Source: JBOCEF01 sp050586345
Lineage (GTDB): Bacteria; Pseudomonadota; Alphaproteobacteria; Rhodobacterales; Rhodobacteraceae
Reading direction: 5' to 3'
Assembly (NCBI RefSeq): GCF_050586345.1
Contig: NZ_JBOCEF010000005.1
Coordinates: 62,001-126,000, forward strand
DNA: 64,000 nucleotides
The notes under the pieces were generated by a model that was not told the DNA's origin, searched no databases, and was given only the letters and a program-made list of their open reading frames with translations. The translations under genes were made by a program, and so were the position numbers. Of the stretch, positions 8,077 through 16,202 are shown one piece after another. Positions within the stretch are counted from its first letter, which is position 1. Each line of letters begins with the position of its first letter.

Positions 8077-9579
8077 ATGACCCATACGCCCAACGCTCAT
8101 ACCGTCGAGAAGATCGGCGGCACCTCGATGAGCCGCACGGACGAGCTGATCGACACCCTTCTCATCGGGGGCCGCGACACGGCCGACGTCTATGGCCGCG
8201 TCTTCGTCGTCTCGGCCTATGGCGGGATGACGGACAAGCTGCTCGAGAACAAGAAGACCGGCGCGCCCGGCGTCTACGGCGCCTTCGCGGGCGAGGACGG
8301 CGCGGCCGAGTGGATGCGCGCGCTGGACGAAGCCATGGCCGCGATGATCGAGGTCAACGCCCGCCTGGTCACCGACCCGGCCGACCGCGAGATCGCCGAC
8401 AATTTCGTGCGCGAGCGGATCGAGGGCGCCCGCAACTGCCTGATCGATCTCGGGCGGCTCTGCTCCTACGGCCATTTCAAGCTCGACGAGCACCTGATGA
8501 CGGTGCGCGAGCTGCTGTCGGGCCTCGGCGAGGCGCATTCGGCGCATAACACCGCGCTGCTGCTGCGCCGCCGCGGCGTCAACGCGCGCTTCATCGACCT
8601 GTCGGGCTGGCGGGACGAGACCTCGCCCGATCTCGAGCAGCGCATCGCGCAGGCCTTCGAGGGCGTGGATTTCGCCTCGCAGATGCCCATCGTCACCGGC
8701 TACGCCCAGTGCCGCGAGGGCCTGGTGAGCACCTTCGACCGCGGTTACTCGGAGGTCACCTTCTCCCGCATCGCCGCGCAGACCGGCGCGCGCGAGGCGG
8801 TGATCCACAAGGAGTTCCACCTGTCCTCGGCCGATCCGAAGATCGTGGGGCACGAGAACGTGCGCAAGATCGGGCGGACGAACTACGACGTGGCCGACCA
8901 GCTCTCGAATCTCGGGATGGAGGCGATCCACCCGCGGGCGGCCAAGACGCTGCGCCAGGCGGGCATCCCGCTGCGCGTCGCCAACGCGTTCGAGCCGGAG
9001 GACCCGGGCACGGTGATCGACGCCGAACTGGGCGGGCCCGCGCGGGTCGAGATGGTCACCGGCCTCGACGTCACCGAGATCGAGGTGTTCGAGCAGGACA
9101 TGGTCGGGGTGAAGGGCTATGACGCCGAGATCCTGAAGGCGCTGGCCCGGCACAAGCTGTGGATCGTGGCCAAGTCCTCGAACGCCAACACGATCACGCA
9201 TTACGTGCAGGGGCCGCTGAAGCGCGCCAAGCGCGTGGCCGAGGACGTGGCCGAGGCGTTCCCCGCCGCCCGCGTCCGGGCCCGCCGCCTGGCGCTGGTG
9301 TCCGCGATCGGGCGCGAGCTGACCGGCCTCGGGCCGCTCCGCCGGGCGCTCACCGCCTGCGATTCGGCCGGCATCGAGGTGTCGGCGGCGCAGGAGAACG
9401 GGCGCGGCGTCGACGTGATGCTGATGGTCCCGTGCGACCGCCGCGAGGATGCGATCCGCGCCCTGCACGCTGAGCTTGTGGAGGGCGAGGCCTGGGCCGC
9501 CGAGGCCGCTGACGCGCCGGTTGAAAACGACGCCGAGGCGGTTGAATCGGCGCCGCGCGCCCTCGACAAGGCGGCCTGA
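8077..9579 (+). CDS. ask: Ectoine-type aspartate kinase (Ask_Ect)
   Basis: This 500-residue enzyme phosphorylates aspartate, the entry to aspartate semialdehyde and ectoine. The N-terminal kinase motif is VEKIGGTSMSRTDEL, with later VSAYGGMTDKLLEN and the substrate region VTGYAQCREGLVSTFDRGYSEVTFS. A C-terminal ACT-type regulatory part follows. Its location at the end of ectABC is typical of the specialised Ask_Ect clade, which is thought to escape feedback by lysine and threonine. The tail (residues ~475-500) is alanine- and glutamate-rich and looks disordered. A strong terminator lies 59 bases downstream. Confidence 0.93.
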   Translation: MTHTPNAHTVEKIGGTSMSRTDELIDTLLIGGRDTADVYGRVFVVSAYGGMTDKLLENKKTGAPGVYGAFAGEDGAAEWMRALDEAMAAMIEVNARLVTDPADREIADNFVRERIEGARNCLIDLGRLCSYGHFKLDEHLMTVRELLSGLGEAHSAHNTALLLRRRGVNARFIDLSGWRDETSPDLEQRIAQAFEGVDFASQMPIVTGYAQCREGLVSTFDRGYSEVTFSRIAAQTGAREAVIHKEFHLSSADPKIVGHENVRKIGRTNYDVADQLSNLGMEAIHPRAAKTLRQAGIPLRVANAFEPEDPGTVIDAELGGPARVEMVTGLDVTEIEVFEQDMVGVKGYDAEILKALARHKLWIVAKSSNANTITHYVQGPLKRAKRVAEDVAEAFPAARVRARRLALVSAIGRELTGLGPLRRALTACDSAGIEVSAAQENGRGVDVMLMVPCDRREDAIRALHAELVEGEAWAAEAADAPVENDAEAVESAPRALDKAA

Positions 9580-9638
9580 TCGGGCCATCTCTGGGTCATC
9601 GGCGCGGGCGACTGTCCCTCGCGCTCGTCGATGCGAAG

Positions 9639-9673
9639 AAACGCCCCCGCGGAAGGCTCCGCGGGGGCGTTTT
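9639..9673 (+). terminator. Rho-independent terminator of ectABC-ask
   Basis: A perfect 13-bp stem (ACGCCCCCGCGGA paired with TCCGCGGGGGCGT, loop AGGC) is followed by TTT. It lies 59 bases after the ask stop and closes the ectoine operon. Confidence 0.9.
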
Positions 9674-9744
9674 GCGTCGGCGCGGCGGGGGGGCGGCCGG
9701 GCTTGTCCGGGCGGCGTGCGCTCAGCCCCGCCTCAGTCCCCGCC

Positions 9745-10386
9745 TCAGCCCCTGTGGCGGCGCAGCAGGCCGAGCGCGCCGAGCCCCAGCGCCAGCAGCG
9801 CGGCGGGGCCGGGCAGGGGCACGTCCGCGGCCGCCGGGGCCAGCGCCGCCTCGTAGAACCCGAACGCGCTGCCGTCGAGCGTGTCGAAATCGCCCGAGGC
9901 GGAGAAGGTCGCGCTGATCCCCGGATCGGCGAGCGCGGCCATCAGCCCGGCATAGGCGCCCGGCGCCGAGGCGAGCGGCGCCGCGAAGGTGATCTCCAGC
10001 TCAAATGTAAGGGTGTGGCCGGCATAGCCCGGCCAGGAATAGCCGCCGCCCGCGCCGGACAGGCGCATCCGCTCGGTGGTGACGGTGAGCGCGGTGGTGA
10101 ACCCGTCGGGGACCCCGACGGGGGCGTCGCTGAGGCTGAAGCTGAAATCGGCGCTGGAGACCGAGAGGTCGACCGTCCCGGCGGCCGAGGGGCCGGGCAG
10201 GGCGCCGCCGGTCCCCTCGAAGCTGACCGTGACGGGCGTGCCGGGGGCGCCGAAGCTGTAGGACCCGGCGGTGAAGGCGGCGCTGGTCACCGCGCCCTCC
10301 AGCGCGAGCGGCGCGGCGAGGGCGGCGGCAGGCGCCGCGAAGAAGAGCACGGATGCAGCGCAGAAACGGCGGGCGTATATCGACAT
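9745..10386 (-). CDS. VPLPA-CTERM surface/exported protein (2nd)
   Basis: This protein of about 213 residues has a signal peptide (RRFCAASVLFFAAPAAALAAP) and ends ADVPLPGPAALLALGLGALGLLRRHRG, a clean VPLPA motif, hydrophobic segment and basic tail. The mature region is rich in Ser, Thr, Gly and Phe with alternating hydrophobics, as in beta-sandwich surface proteins. The start at 10386 (MSIYARRF) is favoured over an ATG at 10431 because the signal peptide then has normal length, although the ribosome site is weak. Substrate or ligand is unknown. It converges with the ectoine operon across the terminator. Confidence 0.8.
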   Translation of the reverse strand: MSIYARRFCAASVLFFAAPAAALAAPLALEGAVTSAAFTAGSYSFGAPGTPVTVSFEGTGGALPGPSAAGTVDLSVSSADFSFSLSDAPVGVPDGFTTALTVTTERMRLSGAGGGYSWPGYAGHTLTFELEITFAAPLASAPGAYAGLMAALADPGISATFSASGDFDTLDGSAFGFYEAALAPAAADVPLPGPAALLALGLGALGLLRRHRG

Positions 10387-10552
10387 TTTCAGAAAACCTT
10401 GCAGTGAACGAAAAGTGAAATGCGCCGTCACGCTCCGAACAGATCGCCGGAATTCACTCGGGCGCCTCTCGGATACTGCCGGAGGTCTCGGGTTTTCGTC
10501 AATGCGCGGGGAGGGGCGGCGGGGGGGCGGGGCCGTCCCCGCCCCCGGCCGC

Positions 10553-11431
10553 TCAGGGTTTCAGGCGCCAGCCGGTGTGGAACAGCTGCCGGCACAGCGC
10601 CGCGAGGGCCGCGATCACGCCCAGCGTCACCGCGAAGCCGATCCAGGGCGAGCCGTCCGAGACCCCCAGCGCGCCATGGCGGAACCCGTCGATCAGCCAG
10701 AAGATCGGGTTGGCATGGGCCGCCGCCTGCGCCCAGCCGGGCAGGGCGTCGAGGGTGTAGAACGTGCCGGACAGGAAGCTCAGCGGCGTGATCACGAAGT
10801 TCACGAAGGCCTGCATCTGGTCGAATTTCTGGCTGAACAGCCCGGCGAGGATGCCCAGCAGCGACATCATCGCCCCGCCCGCGAAGGCGAACCACAGCAG
10901 CCACAGCGGGTGCGCCGGGACCACGCCCGAGACGCTGAAGGCGATCAGCCCCGCCGCCGCCGCCACGCACATCCCGCGCGCCACGCCGCCGAAGACATAG
11001 CCGATCAGAAGTTCGGTCGCCGAGAGCGGCGGCATCAGCGTGTCGACGATGTTGCCCTGGATCTTGGAAATCAGGATCGAGCTCGCGGTATTGGCGAAGC
11101 TGTTCTGGATCACCTGCATCATCACGATGCCGGGCGCCAGGAAGGCGGCGAAGGGCAGGCCCATCACCTCGCCCCGCCGCGTCCCCAGCGCCAGGGTGAA
11201 CACGGCCATGAACAGCGCGGCGGTGATCACCGGCCCCAGCAGCGTCTGCGTCCAGACATTGGTGAAGCGCCGCACCTCGCGCAGGCACAGCGTCCAGGCC
11301 CCCAGCGCGTTCCAGCGCCCGAAGCGGCGGGCGCCGAAGCCGGGCGCCTCGGGCGCAAGGCCGGCGGCGAGGGGGGCGGAGGCGCCCGGGGCTGCGGACT
11401 GGACCTGGGTCGGGGCGGCGGGATCGGTCAT
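10553..11431 (-). CDS. ABC-2 type transporter permease
   Basis: This 292-residue membrane protein has about six hydrophobic segments after a 45-residue Ala/Pro-rich cytoplasmic N-terminus. The loop PLSFLSGTFYTLDALPGWAQ and the ending NPIFWLIDGFRHGALGVSD are hallmarks of the ABC-2 (YadH/NodJ-like) permease family. The ATG follows GGAGGACGCAGC. These proteins normally work with an ATP-binding subunit, but none is adjacent here. A partner elsewhere in the genome is assumed, and the exported substrate is unknown. Confidence 0.9.
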   Translation of the reverse strand: MTDPAAPTQVQSAAPGASAPLAAGLAPEAPGFGARRFGRWNALGAWTLCLREVRRFTNVWTQTLLGPVITAALFMAVFTLALGTRRGEVMGLPFAAFLAPGIVMMQVIQNSFANTASSILISKIQGNIVDTLMPPLSATELLIGYVFGGVARGMCVAAAAGLIAFSVSGVVPAHPLWLLWFAFAGGAMMSLLGILAGLFSQKFDQMQAFVNFVITPLSFLSGTFYTLDALPGWAQAAAHANPIFWLIDGFRHGALGVSDGSPWIGFAVTLGVIAALAALCRQLFHTGWRLKP

Positions 11432-11652
11432 GCTGCGTCCTCCGGGGGGCGGAAAGCGGTCGGGCGGAAGCCGGGCGGGCGGGGCGTCGCCCCGCGGGCC
11501 GGGTCCGAGGAGATGGGGCGCCGGGGCGGGATTCGCCAGTTTTTTCGCCGCCGCCTGCGCGGGGCCTTGCGCGCCGGCCTTGCGCGGGGGGGGGGGGCGG
11601 CGGCGGGCGCCCGCCCGGGCGCGGCCTCTCGCCCGGCGTCGCCCGGCCCGCC
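11432..11652. other. Intergenic GC-rich stretch with a GANTC site, no gene seen
   Basis: The interval between the permease start and the gcrA promoter holds long G and C runs (a ten-G run near 11586) and no credible coding region. A single GATTC at 11530-11534 fits the CcrM methylation site GANTC. That may matter because the downstream gene is gcrA, whose product acts at methylated GANTC promoters; the connection is inference. Confidence 0.4.
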
Positions 11653-11680
11653 TTGCTTCGCCGCGCAGGGAGATTAGAAT
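11653..11680 (+). promoter_or_regulatory. Putative gcrA promoter
   Basis: TTGCTT at 11653-11658 and TAGAAT at 11675-11680 are spaced by 16 bases and lie about 195 bases before the gcrA ATG. This would give a GC-rich leader of nearly 190 bases. The boxes are reasonable for sigma-70 but unproven. Confidence 0.4.
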
Positions 11681-11874
11681 AGGGCGCAGATGATCAAGCG
11701 GACCGGCCGCGGCGTCCTTCCCCGGCGGGAGGGCGACGGGGCCGGTTTCGCGTCCCCCCGATCCCGGCGCCTGCGCGCCGGGGGCGGCTGGCCCCGAGAG
11801 CCGCGCGCGCGTCCCCCGCGCCCCCCGCGCCCCGGACAGCTCCCCCCGGCCCCCGGCCCAGCAAGGAGCGACCG

Positions 11875-12516
11875 ATGTCCTGGACCGACGAGCGCGTCGA
11901 GGCCCTCAAGGCCATGTGGAACGAAGGCAAGAGCGCCAGCCAGATCGCCAAGGCGCTCGGCGGCGTCACCCGCAACGCGGTGATCGGCAAGGTGCACCGC
12001 CTCGGGCTGTCCAACCGCACCGGCGCCCGCGGCGCCGCCAAGGACGCCGCCGCCCCGGCGGCCGAGGCCCCGGCGCCCGCCGCCGCCCCCGCGCCCGAAC
12101 CCGCCGCCAAGGCCGAAGAGCCGCCCGCGGCCCCGGCCCGCGCGGCCGAGCCGGAGCCGGCCCCCGAGCCCGCGCCCGCCCCGCGCGCGGCCCCGGCGCC
12201 CGCCGCCGCCGCGCCCTCGGCGCCCGAGACCACGCCGCCGGTGCCGGTGGGCGGCACCTCGGCCGCCACGCACCTGTCGACCGAGGTCCCCGAGGAAGCG
12301 CGCCGCAACCTCGAGGCCGTCGAGAAGAAGGCCAAGCGGATCTCGCTGCTGCAGCTGACCGAGCGCACCTGCAAGTGGCCGATGGGCGACCCGGCGACCG
12401 ACGACTTCTTCTTCTGCGGGCTGCAGAGCCAGCCGGGCAAGCCGTATTGCGAGGCGCATGTCGCCGTCGCCTTCCAGCCGATGAGCGCGCGGCGCGACCG
12501 CAGCCGCTCGCGCTGA
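11875..12516 (+). CDS. gcrA: Cell-cycle regulator GcrA
   Basis: This 213-residue protein begins MSWTDERVEALKAMWNEGKS, then ASQIAKALGGVTRNAVIGK, the diagnostic GcrA helix-turn-helix that reads methylated GANTC DNA. The C-terminal sigma-70-interacting part includes RTCKWPMGDPATDDFFFCG and GKPYCEAHV, which look like a cysteine-containing fold. Between them (about residues 50-135) runs a low-complexity Ala/Pro/Glu linker, making the protein longer than the roughly 170-residue Caulobacter one. GcrA works with CcrM to control cell-cycle genes. A strong terminator follows. Confidence 0.95.
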   Translation: MSWTDERVEALKAMWNEGKSASQIAKALGGVTRNAVIGKVHRLGLSNRTGARGAAKDAAAPAAEAPAPAAAPAPEPAAKAEEPPAAPARAAEPEPAPEPAPAPRAAPAPAAAAPSAPETTPPVPVGGTSAATHLSTEVPEEARRNLEAVEKKAKRISLLQLTERTCKWPMGDPATDDFFFCGLQSQPGKPYCEAHVAVAFQPMSARRDRSRSR

Positions 12517-12564
12517 GCCGCCGCCCGCCCGGCGCCGCCGGGGGCAGGGAGGCAGGAGAGACTC

Positions 12565-12604
12565 AAACGCCCCGCCCCGGGTTCCCGGGGCGGGGCGTTT
12601 TGTT
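12565..12604 (+). terminator. Rho-independent terminator after gcrA
   Basis: AAACGCCCCGCCCCGG pairs perfectly with CCGGGGCGGGGCGTTT around a GTTC tetraloop and is followed by TGTT. The flanking A and T runs make it potentially bidirectional, serving gcrA and the minus-strand phoU. Confidence 0.9.
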
Positions 12605-12653
12605 GTGCGGCAGGGCCGGGGGGGCGCTGAAGGGCGCCGGTCGGCCGAGGGGC

Positions 12654-13520
12654 TCAGGGCAGGGCGCGGCGCCGGGCGGCGGGCGCCCCGGTCCTCGCGG
12701 CGCCCGGATCGGCCGCGGCCCTCGACCGGGCCGCGTCGCCATCCGCAGGCCAGGCCTCGTCGCGCCGGGCGTGGTCGCAGGGGGTGTCGCAGGAGGCGTC
12801 GTCACGGGGGATGCCGTCGCGCCGGGCGCCCTCGGCCTGCGCCCCGGCGCCTGCGTCCCGGCTCGGCGCCGGGTCCAGCGGCGCCTGCGCCTGGCGCAGC
12901 GCGGCCCCGGCGATCTCGGCCGCAAGGTCGCCGATCCGCTCCAGCGCCTTCGCGGTCAGCATCCAGCGCGCCCCCGCATCCACGGCGGCGGGGCTGGCCT
13001 GCATCTCGGCCCGCGCGGCGGCGAGGATGGCGTCGTAATGCCCGTCGATCCCGTCCTCGCGCCGCCGCACGGCGCGGGCGGCGGCCACGTCCTCCTGCTG
13101 CCAGGCGGTCAGCGCGTCCGACAGCTGCGCGCGCACCGACCGGCCCAACCGGTCCAGCGCCGTGGTCATCCGCGCCCCCGCCGCAGCCCCCGCGGGGGTC
13201 AGCCCGGCGGTGATCCCGGCGGCCCGGCGCAGCGCCGCGATCACCTTGATCGCGCAGAGGAGCGCCCGCAGGTCCCCCGCCACCGGCTGGCGCAGCGCGA
13301 GAAGCTGCGTCACCCGCCCCTCCAGCGCCGCGGCGGCGGGATCGAGGGCCCGGGCCCGGGCGCGGGCCAGTTCCAGCGCCACCGCGTCCTCGCGCGCCAG
13401 CGCCGCCAGCGCCTGGTCGAGCGCGAGCTCCGCCCCGCCGCCGAGCGCGGCGACGGCGGCGCAGAGGCGCGCCTGCTCCGCATCGAAGCGGCGGGGTCTG
13501 GGGCGGTCGAAAGCGTTCAT
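12654..13520 (-). CDS. phoU: PhoU-family phosphate signalling protein
   Basis: This 288-residue protein shows PhoU-like helical bundles: FDAEQARLCAAVAALGGGAELALDQALAAL, DRLGRSVRAQLSDALTAW, and AKALERIGDLAAEIA near the end of the second repeat. PhoU normally couples the Pst transporter to the PhoR kinase and keeps the Pho regulon off when phosphate is plentiful. The last 65 or so residues are a low-complexity Arg/Asp/Ala-rich tail absent from classical PhoU. It lies downstream of phoR on the same strand, 182 bases away. No pstSCAB genes are present, so family is confident but exact role is less so. Confidence 0.8.
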   Translation of the reverse strand: MNAFDRPRPRRFDAEQARLCAAVAALGGGAELALDQALAALAREDAVALELARARARALDPAAAALEGRVTQLLALRQPVAGDLRALLCAIKVIAALRRAAGITAGLTPAGAAAGARMTTALDRLGRSVRAQLSDALTAWQQEDVAAARAVRRREDGIDGHYDAILAAARAEMQASPAAVDAGARWMLTAKALERIGDLAAEIAGAALRQAQAPLDPAPSRDAGAGAQAEGARRDGIPRDDASCDTPCDHARRDEAWPADGDAARSRAAADPGAARTGAPAARRRALP

Positions 13521-13702
13521 GGCGCGGCAGGTCCGGCAGGGGCGGGGGGAGGGACGTTACGGCACCCTATCCGCGGCCCATGTCATCCGTGTGACCCACG
13601 GGAACGAAACGAAGAATCCCGCCCGAAGCTCCCGCGCGCCGCCGCGCACGCCGTCGCCCGTCGCAGCGTCGCCCCCGCCCCCACCCGCGCGCCTGCCGGG
13701 CG

Positions 13703-15133
13703 TCAGAGCTGGAACGGCGCCGGCGTCGCGGGGCCTTCCGCCGGGCGCCGTTCGGCCCCCGGCCCCGAGAATTCGACCGCCGCGCCCGCGTCCGGCGCCG
13801 CCCCGGGGACCGGGGTCGGGTCGCCGGGCGTCGCCCAGGCCGCGCCGCCCAGCGCGGGCAGCCAGATGGTGAAGGCCGCCCCCGCGCCCTGCGCGCTGCG
13901 CACCGTCAGCTCTCCGCGGTGCCGGGCCAGGATGTGCTTGACGATCGCCAGCCCCAGCCCGGTGCCGCCCTGGTCGCGGCTGCGCTTGATCGAGACGCGG
14001 TAGAACCGTTCCGTCAGCCGCGGCAGGTGCTCGCGCGCGATCCCCTCGCCGCTGTCGGCCACGGTGACGCCCACCAGGCCCGGATGGGTGGGCGAGGGCG
14101 GCTCGGGGAACACCCGCACCGGCTTGCCGCCGCCGTATTTCAGCGCGTTCTCCACCAGGTTGCTCAGCGCCTGCGACAGCTGGTGGCGGTCGCAGCGCAC
14201 CACCGGCCCCTCGTCGAACGCCCCGGCGATCACCTCCACCCCCCGCTCCCGCGCCATCGGCTCCATCGCGTCGAGCACGTCGCGCACCACCGCGCCGAAC
14301 GCCTCCTCGTCCGAGGGGCGGATGTGCTGGTTCAGCTCGATGCGGTTGAGCGACAGAAGGTCGTCCACCAGCCGCTGCATCCGCTCGGCCTGCGCCTGCA
14401 TGATGCCCATGAACCGCTCCTGCGCCTCGGGGTCGTCCTTCGCCGGGCCCTGCAGGGTCTCGAGGAAGCCGCGGATCGAGGCGAGGGGCGTGCGCAGCTC
14501 GTGGCTGGCATTGGCGATGAAGTCGGTGCGCATGCGGATCGACTGCATCTCCTGGGTGCGGTCCTCGAACAGGCAGAGCACGTGGCGCGCGCCGGGATCG
14601 CCGCCGAGGTCGACCTCGCCGTCGAGATGCGCGCGGATCACCAGCCCCCGGTCGCCGTGCAGCGTGAAGTCGAAGCTGTGCACCTCGCCCCCGTTCAGCG
14701 CCGCGGACAGCGCCTCGAGGAAGTCGGGATTGCGGAAGGTCATGGAATAGTGCTCGCCCACCCGCAGCCGCTCGAACAGCGTGTGCGCGGCGGGGTTGGC
14801 GAAGATCACCCGCCCGTCCTGGTCCACCAGCAGCAGCGGGCGGGGCAGGCGGGCCAGCGCCCGGCGCCCCAGCCCGATGGCCCGCTCGGCCGCGTCGGCG
14901 CGGGCGCGGGCGGCGCGCAGCTCGGCGTCATGCGCCGCGGCCTCGGCGTCGGCGGCCCGCTGCCGCGCCGCGGCCGAGGGGCGGTCGAGCCAGGCGACCA
15001 GCGCCCCGCCCCCCAGCCCCGCGAGGATCGCCGCGGCGCTGGCCCCGAACGAGGCGCCCGAGGCGGCGGCGGCGAGCCCCCCGGCGGAGGCGCCGAGGGC
15101 GGGGAGCAGGGCGGCGAGGGTCGCGGGGATCAC
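13703..15133 (-). CDS. phoR: Phosphate-regulon-type sensor histidine kinase PhoR
   Basis: The kinase has an N-terminal hydrophobic region (two short segments around ATLAALLPALG and ILAGLGGGALVAWL), a PAS-like domain (LLVDQDGRVIFANPAAHTLF), the H-box FIANASHELRTPLASIRGF, N-box NLVENALKYGGG, G1 DSGEGIAREHLPRL and G2 GGTGLGLAIVKHI. It autophosphorylates on the H-box histidine and would pass phosphate to PhoB. The GTG at 15133 (VIPATLAALL) is preferred to an ATG at 15190 because a GAGG lies upstream while the ATG has no site. phoU follows; phoB and pst genes are not adjacent. The last ~50 residues are Pro/Ala-rich. Confidence 0.88.
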   Translation of the reverse strand: MIPATLAALLPALGASAGGLAAAASGASFGASAAAILAGLGGGALVAWLDRPSAAARQRAADAEAAAHDAELRAARARADAAERAIGLGRRALARLPRPLLLVDQDGRVIFANPAAHTLFERLRVGEHYSMTFRNPDFLEALSAALNGGEVHSFDFTLHGDRGLVIRAHLDGEVDLGGDPGARHVLCLFEDRTQEMQSIRMRTDFIANASHELRTPLASIRGFLETLQGPAKDDPEAQERFMGIMQAQAERMQRLVDDLLSLNRIELNQHIRPSDEEAFGAVVRDVLDAMEPMARERGVEVIAGAFDEGPVVRCDRHQLSQALSNLVENALKYGGGKPVRVFPEPPSPTHPGLVGVTVADSGEGIAREHLPRLTERFYRVSIKRSRDQGGTGLGLAIVKHILARHRGELTVRSAQGAGAAFTIWLPALGGAAWATPGDPTPVPGAAPDAGAAVEFSGPGAERRPAEGPATPAPFQL

Positions 15134-15282
15134 GGCGGGTGGGCCTCGTGCAGGAAGGGGCGTGGAAGGGCCAGCCCTAGCACGGCCCATGCGGCGGCGC
15201 GAAGCAGGATTGCCTTCATGGAATCATCATATACTTACGCAAGGCAGACTGTTCCGACGCCCCGAGAGGATGGAGCCCCGCC

Positions 15283-15774
15283 ATGATCCGCTACGCCCTG
15301 AAATGCGCGGACGGACACCATTTCGAAAGCTGGTTCGCCTCCAGCGCCGCCTTCGACGCCCTCAAGCAGGACGGGCTGCTGTCCTGCGCCATCTGCGGCG
15401 GCGAGAAGGTGGAGAAGGCGATCATGGCCCCCGCCGTCTCGGCCGCCACCCGCAAGGACGCCGCCCCGGCGCCCGCCGCTGCGCCCGCCGCCCCGGCCGC
15501 GCCCGCGCCGGCCCCCGCGCCGGGTCCCGGCGGCGCCGCGCTCTCCGCCCCCTCTTCGCAGCTCGAGGCCGCGATCCGCGCCCTGCGCGAGAAGGTCGAG
15601 GCGAATGCCGAGAATGTCGGCCGCCGCTTCGCGCGCGAGGCCCGCGCGATCCACGAGGGCGAGGCCGACGCCCGCCCGATCTATGGCGAGGCCTCGGGGG
15701 CCGAGGTGAAGGAGCTGGCCGAGGAGGGGATCGAGGTCGCCCCGCTGCCCTGGACCACCCGCCGCGACGCCTGA
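15283..15774 (+). CDS. DUF1178 family protein
   Basis: This 163-residue protein starts MIRYALKCADGHHFESWFAS, with a second cysteine pair CAICGG, giving a probable zinc-ribbon N-terminal domain. The C-terminus AIHEGEADARPIYGEASGAE followed by WTTRR is conserved in DUF1178. Between them is an Ala/Pro linker at about residues 50-85. Such proteins are common in alphaproteobacteria and have no established function. It is divergent from phoR with a 149-base gap, and the ATG has no strong ribosome site. Confidence 0.88.
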   Translation: MIRYALKCADGHHFESWFASSAAFDALKQDGLLSCAICGGEKVEKAIMAPAVSAATRKDAAPAPAAAPAAPAAPAPAPAPGPGGAALSAPSSQLEAAIRALREKVEANAENVGRRFAREARAIHEGEADARPIYGEASGAEVKELAEEGIEVAPLPWTTRRDA

Positions 15775-15893
15775 CCGCGGGCGGCCGGGCGAAAGGCGCC
15801 GGACAGGGGACGCCGGGCGGGGGGCGCCGGGCGGAGGGCGCCTGACCGCGGGCGGCCGGGCGGAGGGCGCCGGGCAGGGGATGCCGGGCGGGG
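15769..15893 (+). repeat. Direct repeat of about 54 bases, two copies
   Basis: Copy 1 (15769-15822) begins within the last codons of the DUF1178 gene; copy 2 (15839-15893) starts 70 bases later. Both read CCTGACCGCGGGCGGCCGGG and continue with GCGCCGG(A/G)CAGGGGA, differing at only a few positions. The segment between them repeats the GCGCCGGGCGGAGGGCGCC theme. It looks like a local tandem duplication that includes the stop codon. Confidence 0.75.
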
Positions 15894-15924
15894 CGCGCGC
15901 CCGCGGCGGCGCAGCCGACGCCCC

Positions 15925-15960
15925 GGCCGCGACGGGGGCGCGTTCCCCCTTGGCGGGCGG
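15925..15960 (+). repeat. Diverged copy of the REP-like palindromic repeat (copy D)
   Basis: GGCCGCGACGGGGGCGCGTT then CCCCCTTGGCGGGCGG resembles the repeats at 19151 and 23739: a GCGA lead, a G5/C5 hairpin (15934-15938 with 15945-15949) and a GGCGG-type tail. The match is weaker than among the other copies. Confidence 0.45.
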
Positions 15961-16202
15961 ATCCCCGGGGTGAAGCGCCCCGCCGTCCCGCCGACCGCGC
16001 GCCGCCGCCCCGCGCCGTCCGCCGCCTGCCCGCGCTTTGCGCAGACCGCGCCCCGGGCGCCACCACCTGCGGCGCCCGCGCCCCTGCGACCCCCAAGCGG
16101 CGCCATGCCTCTTGCCCAATGCGCCGTCCTGGGCCACCCTTTTTCCAATGGACGGCGCGGGCCGTCCCCCAACGGGACCTGATCCGACCGAAAGGAGCGC
16201 CC

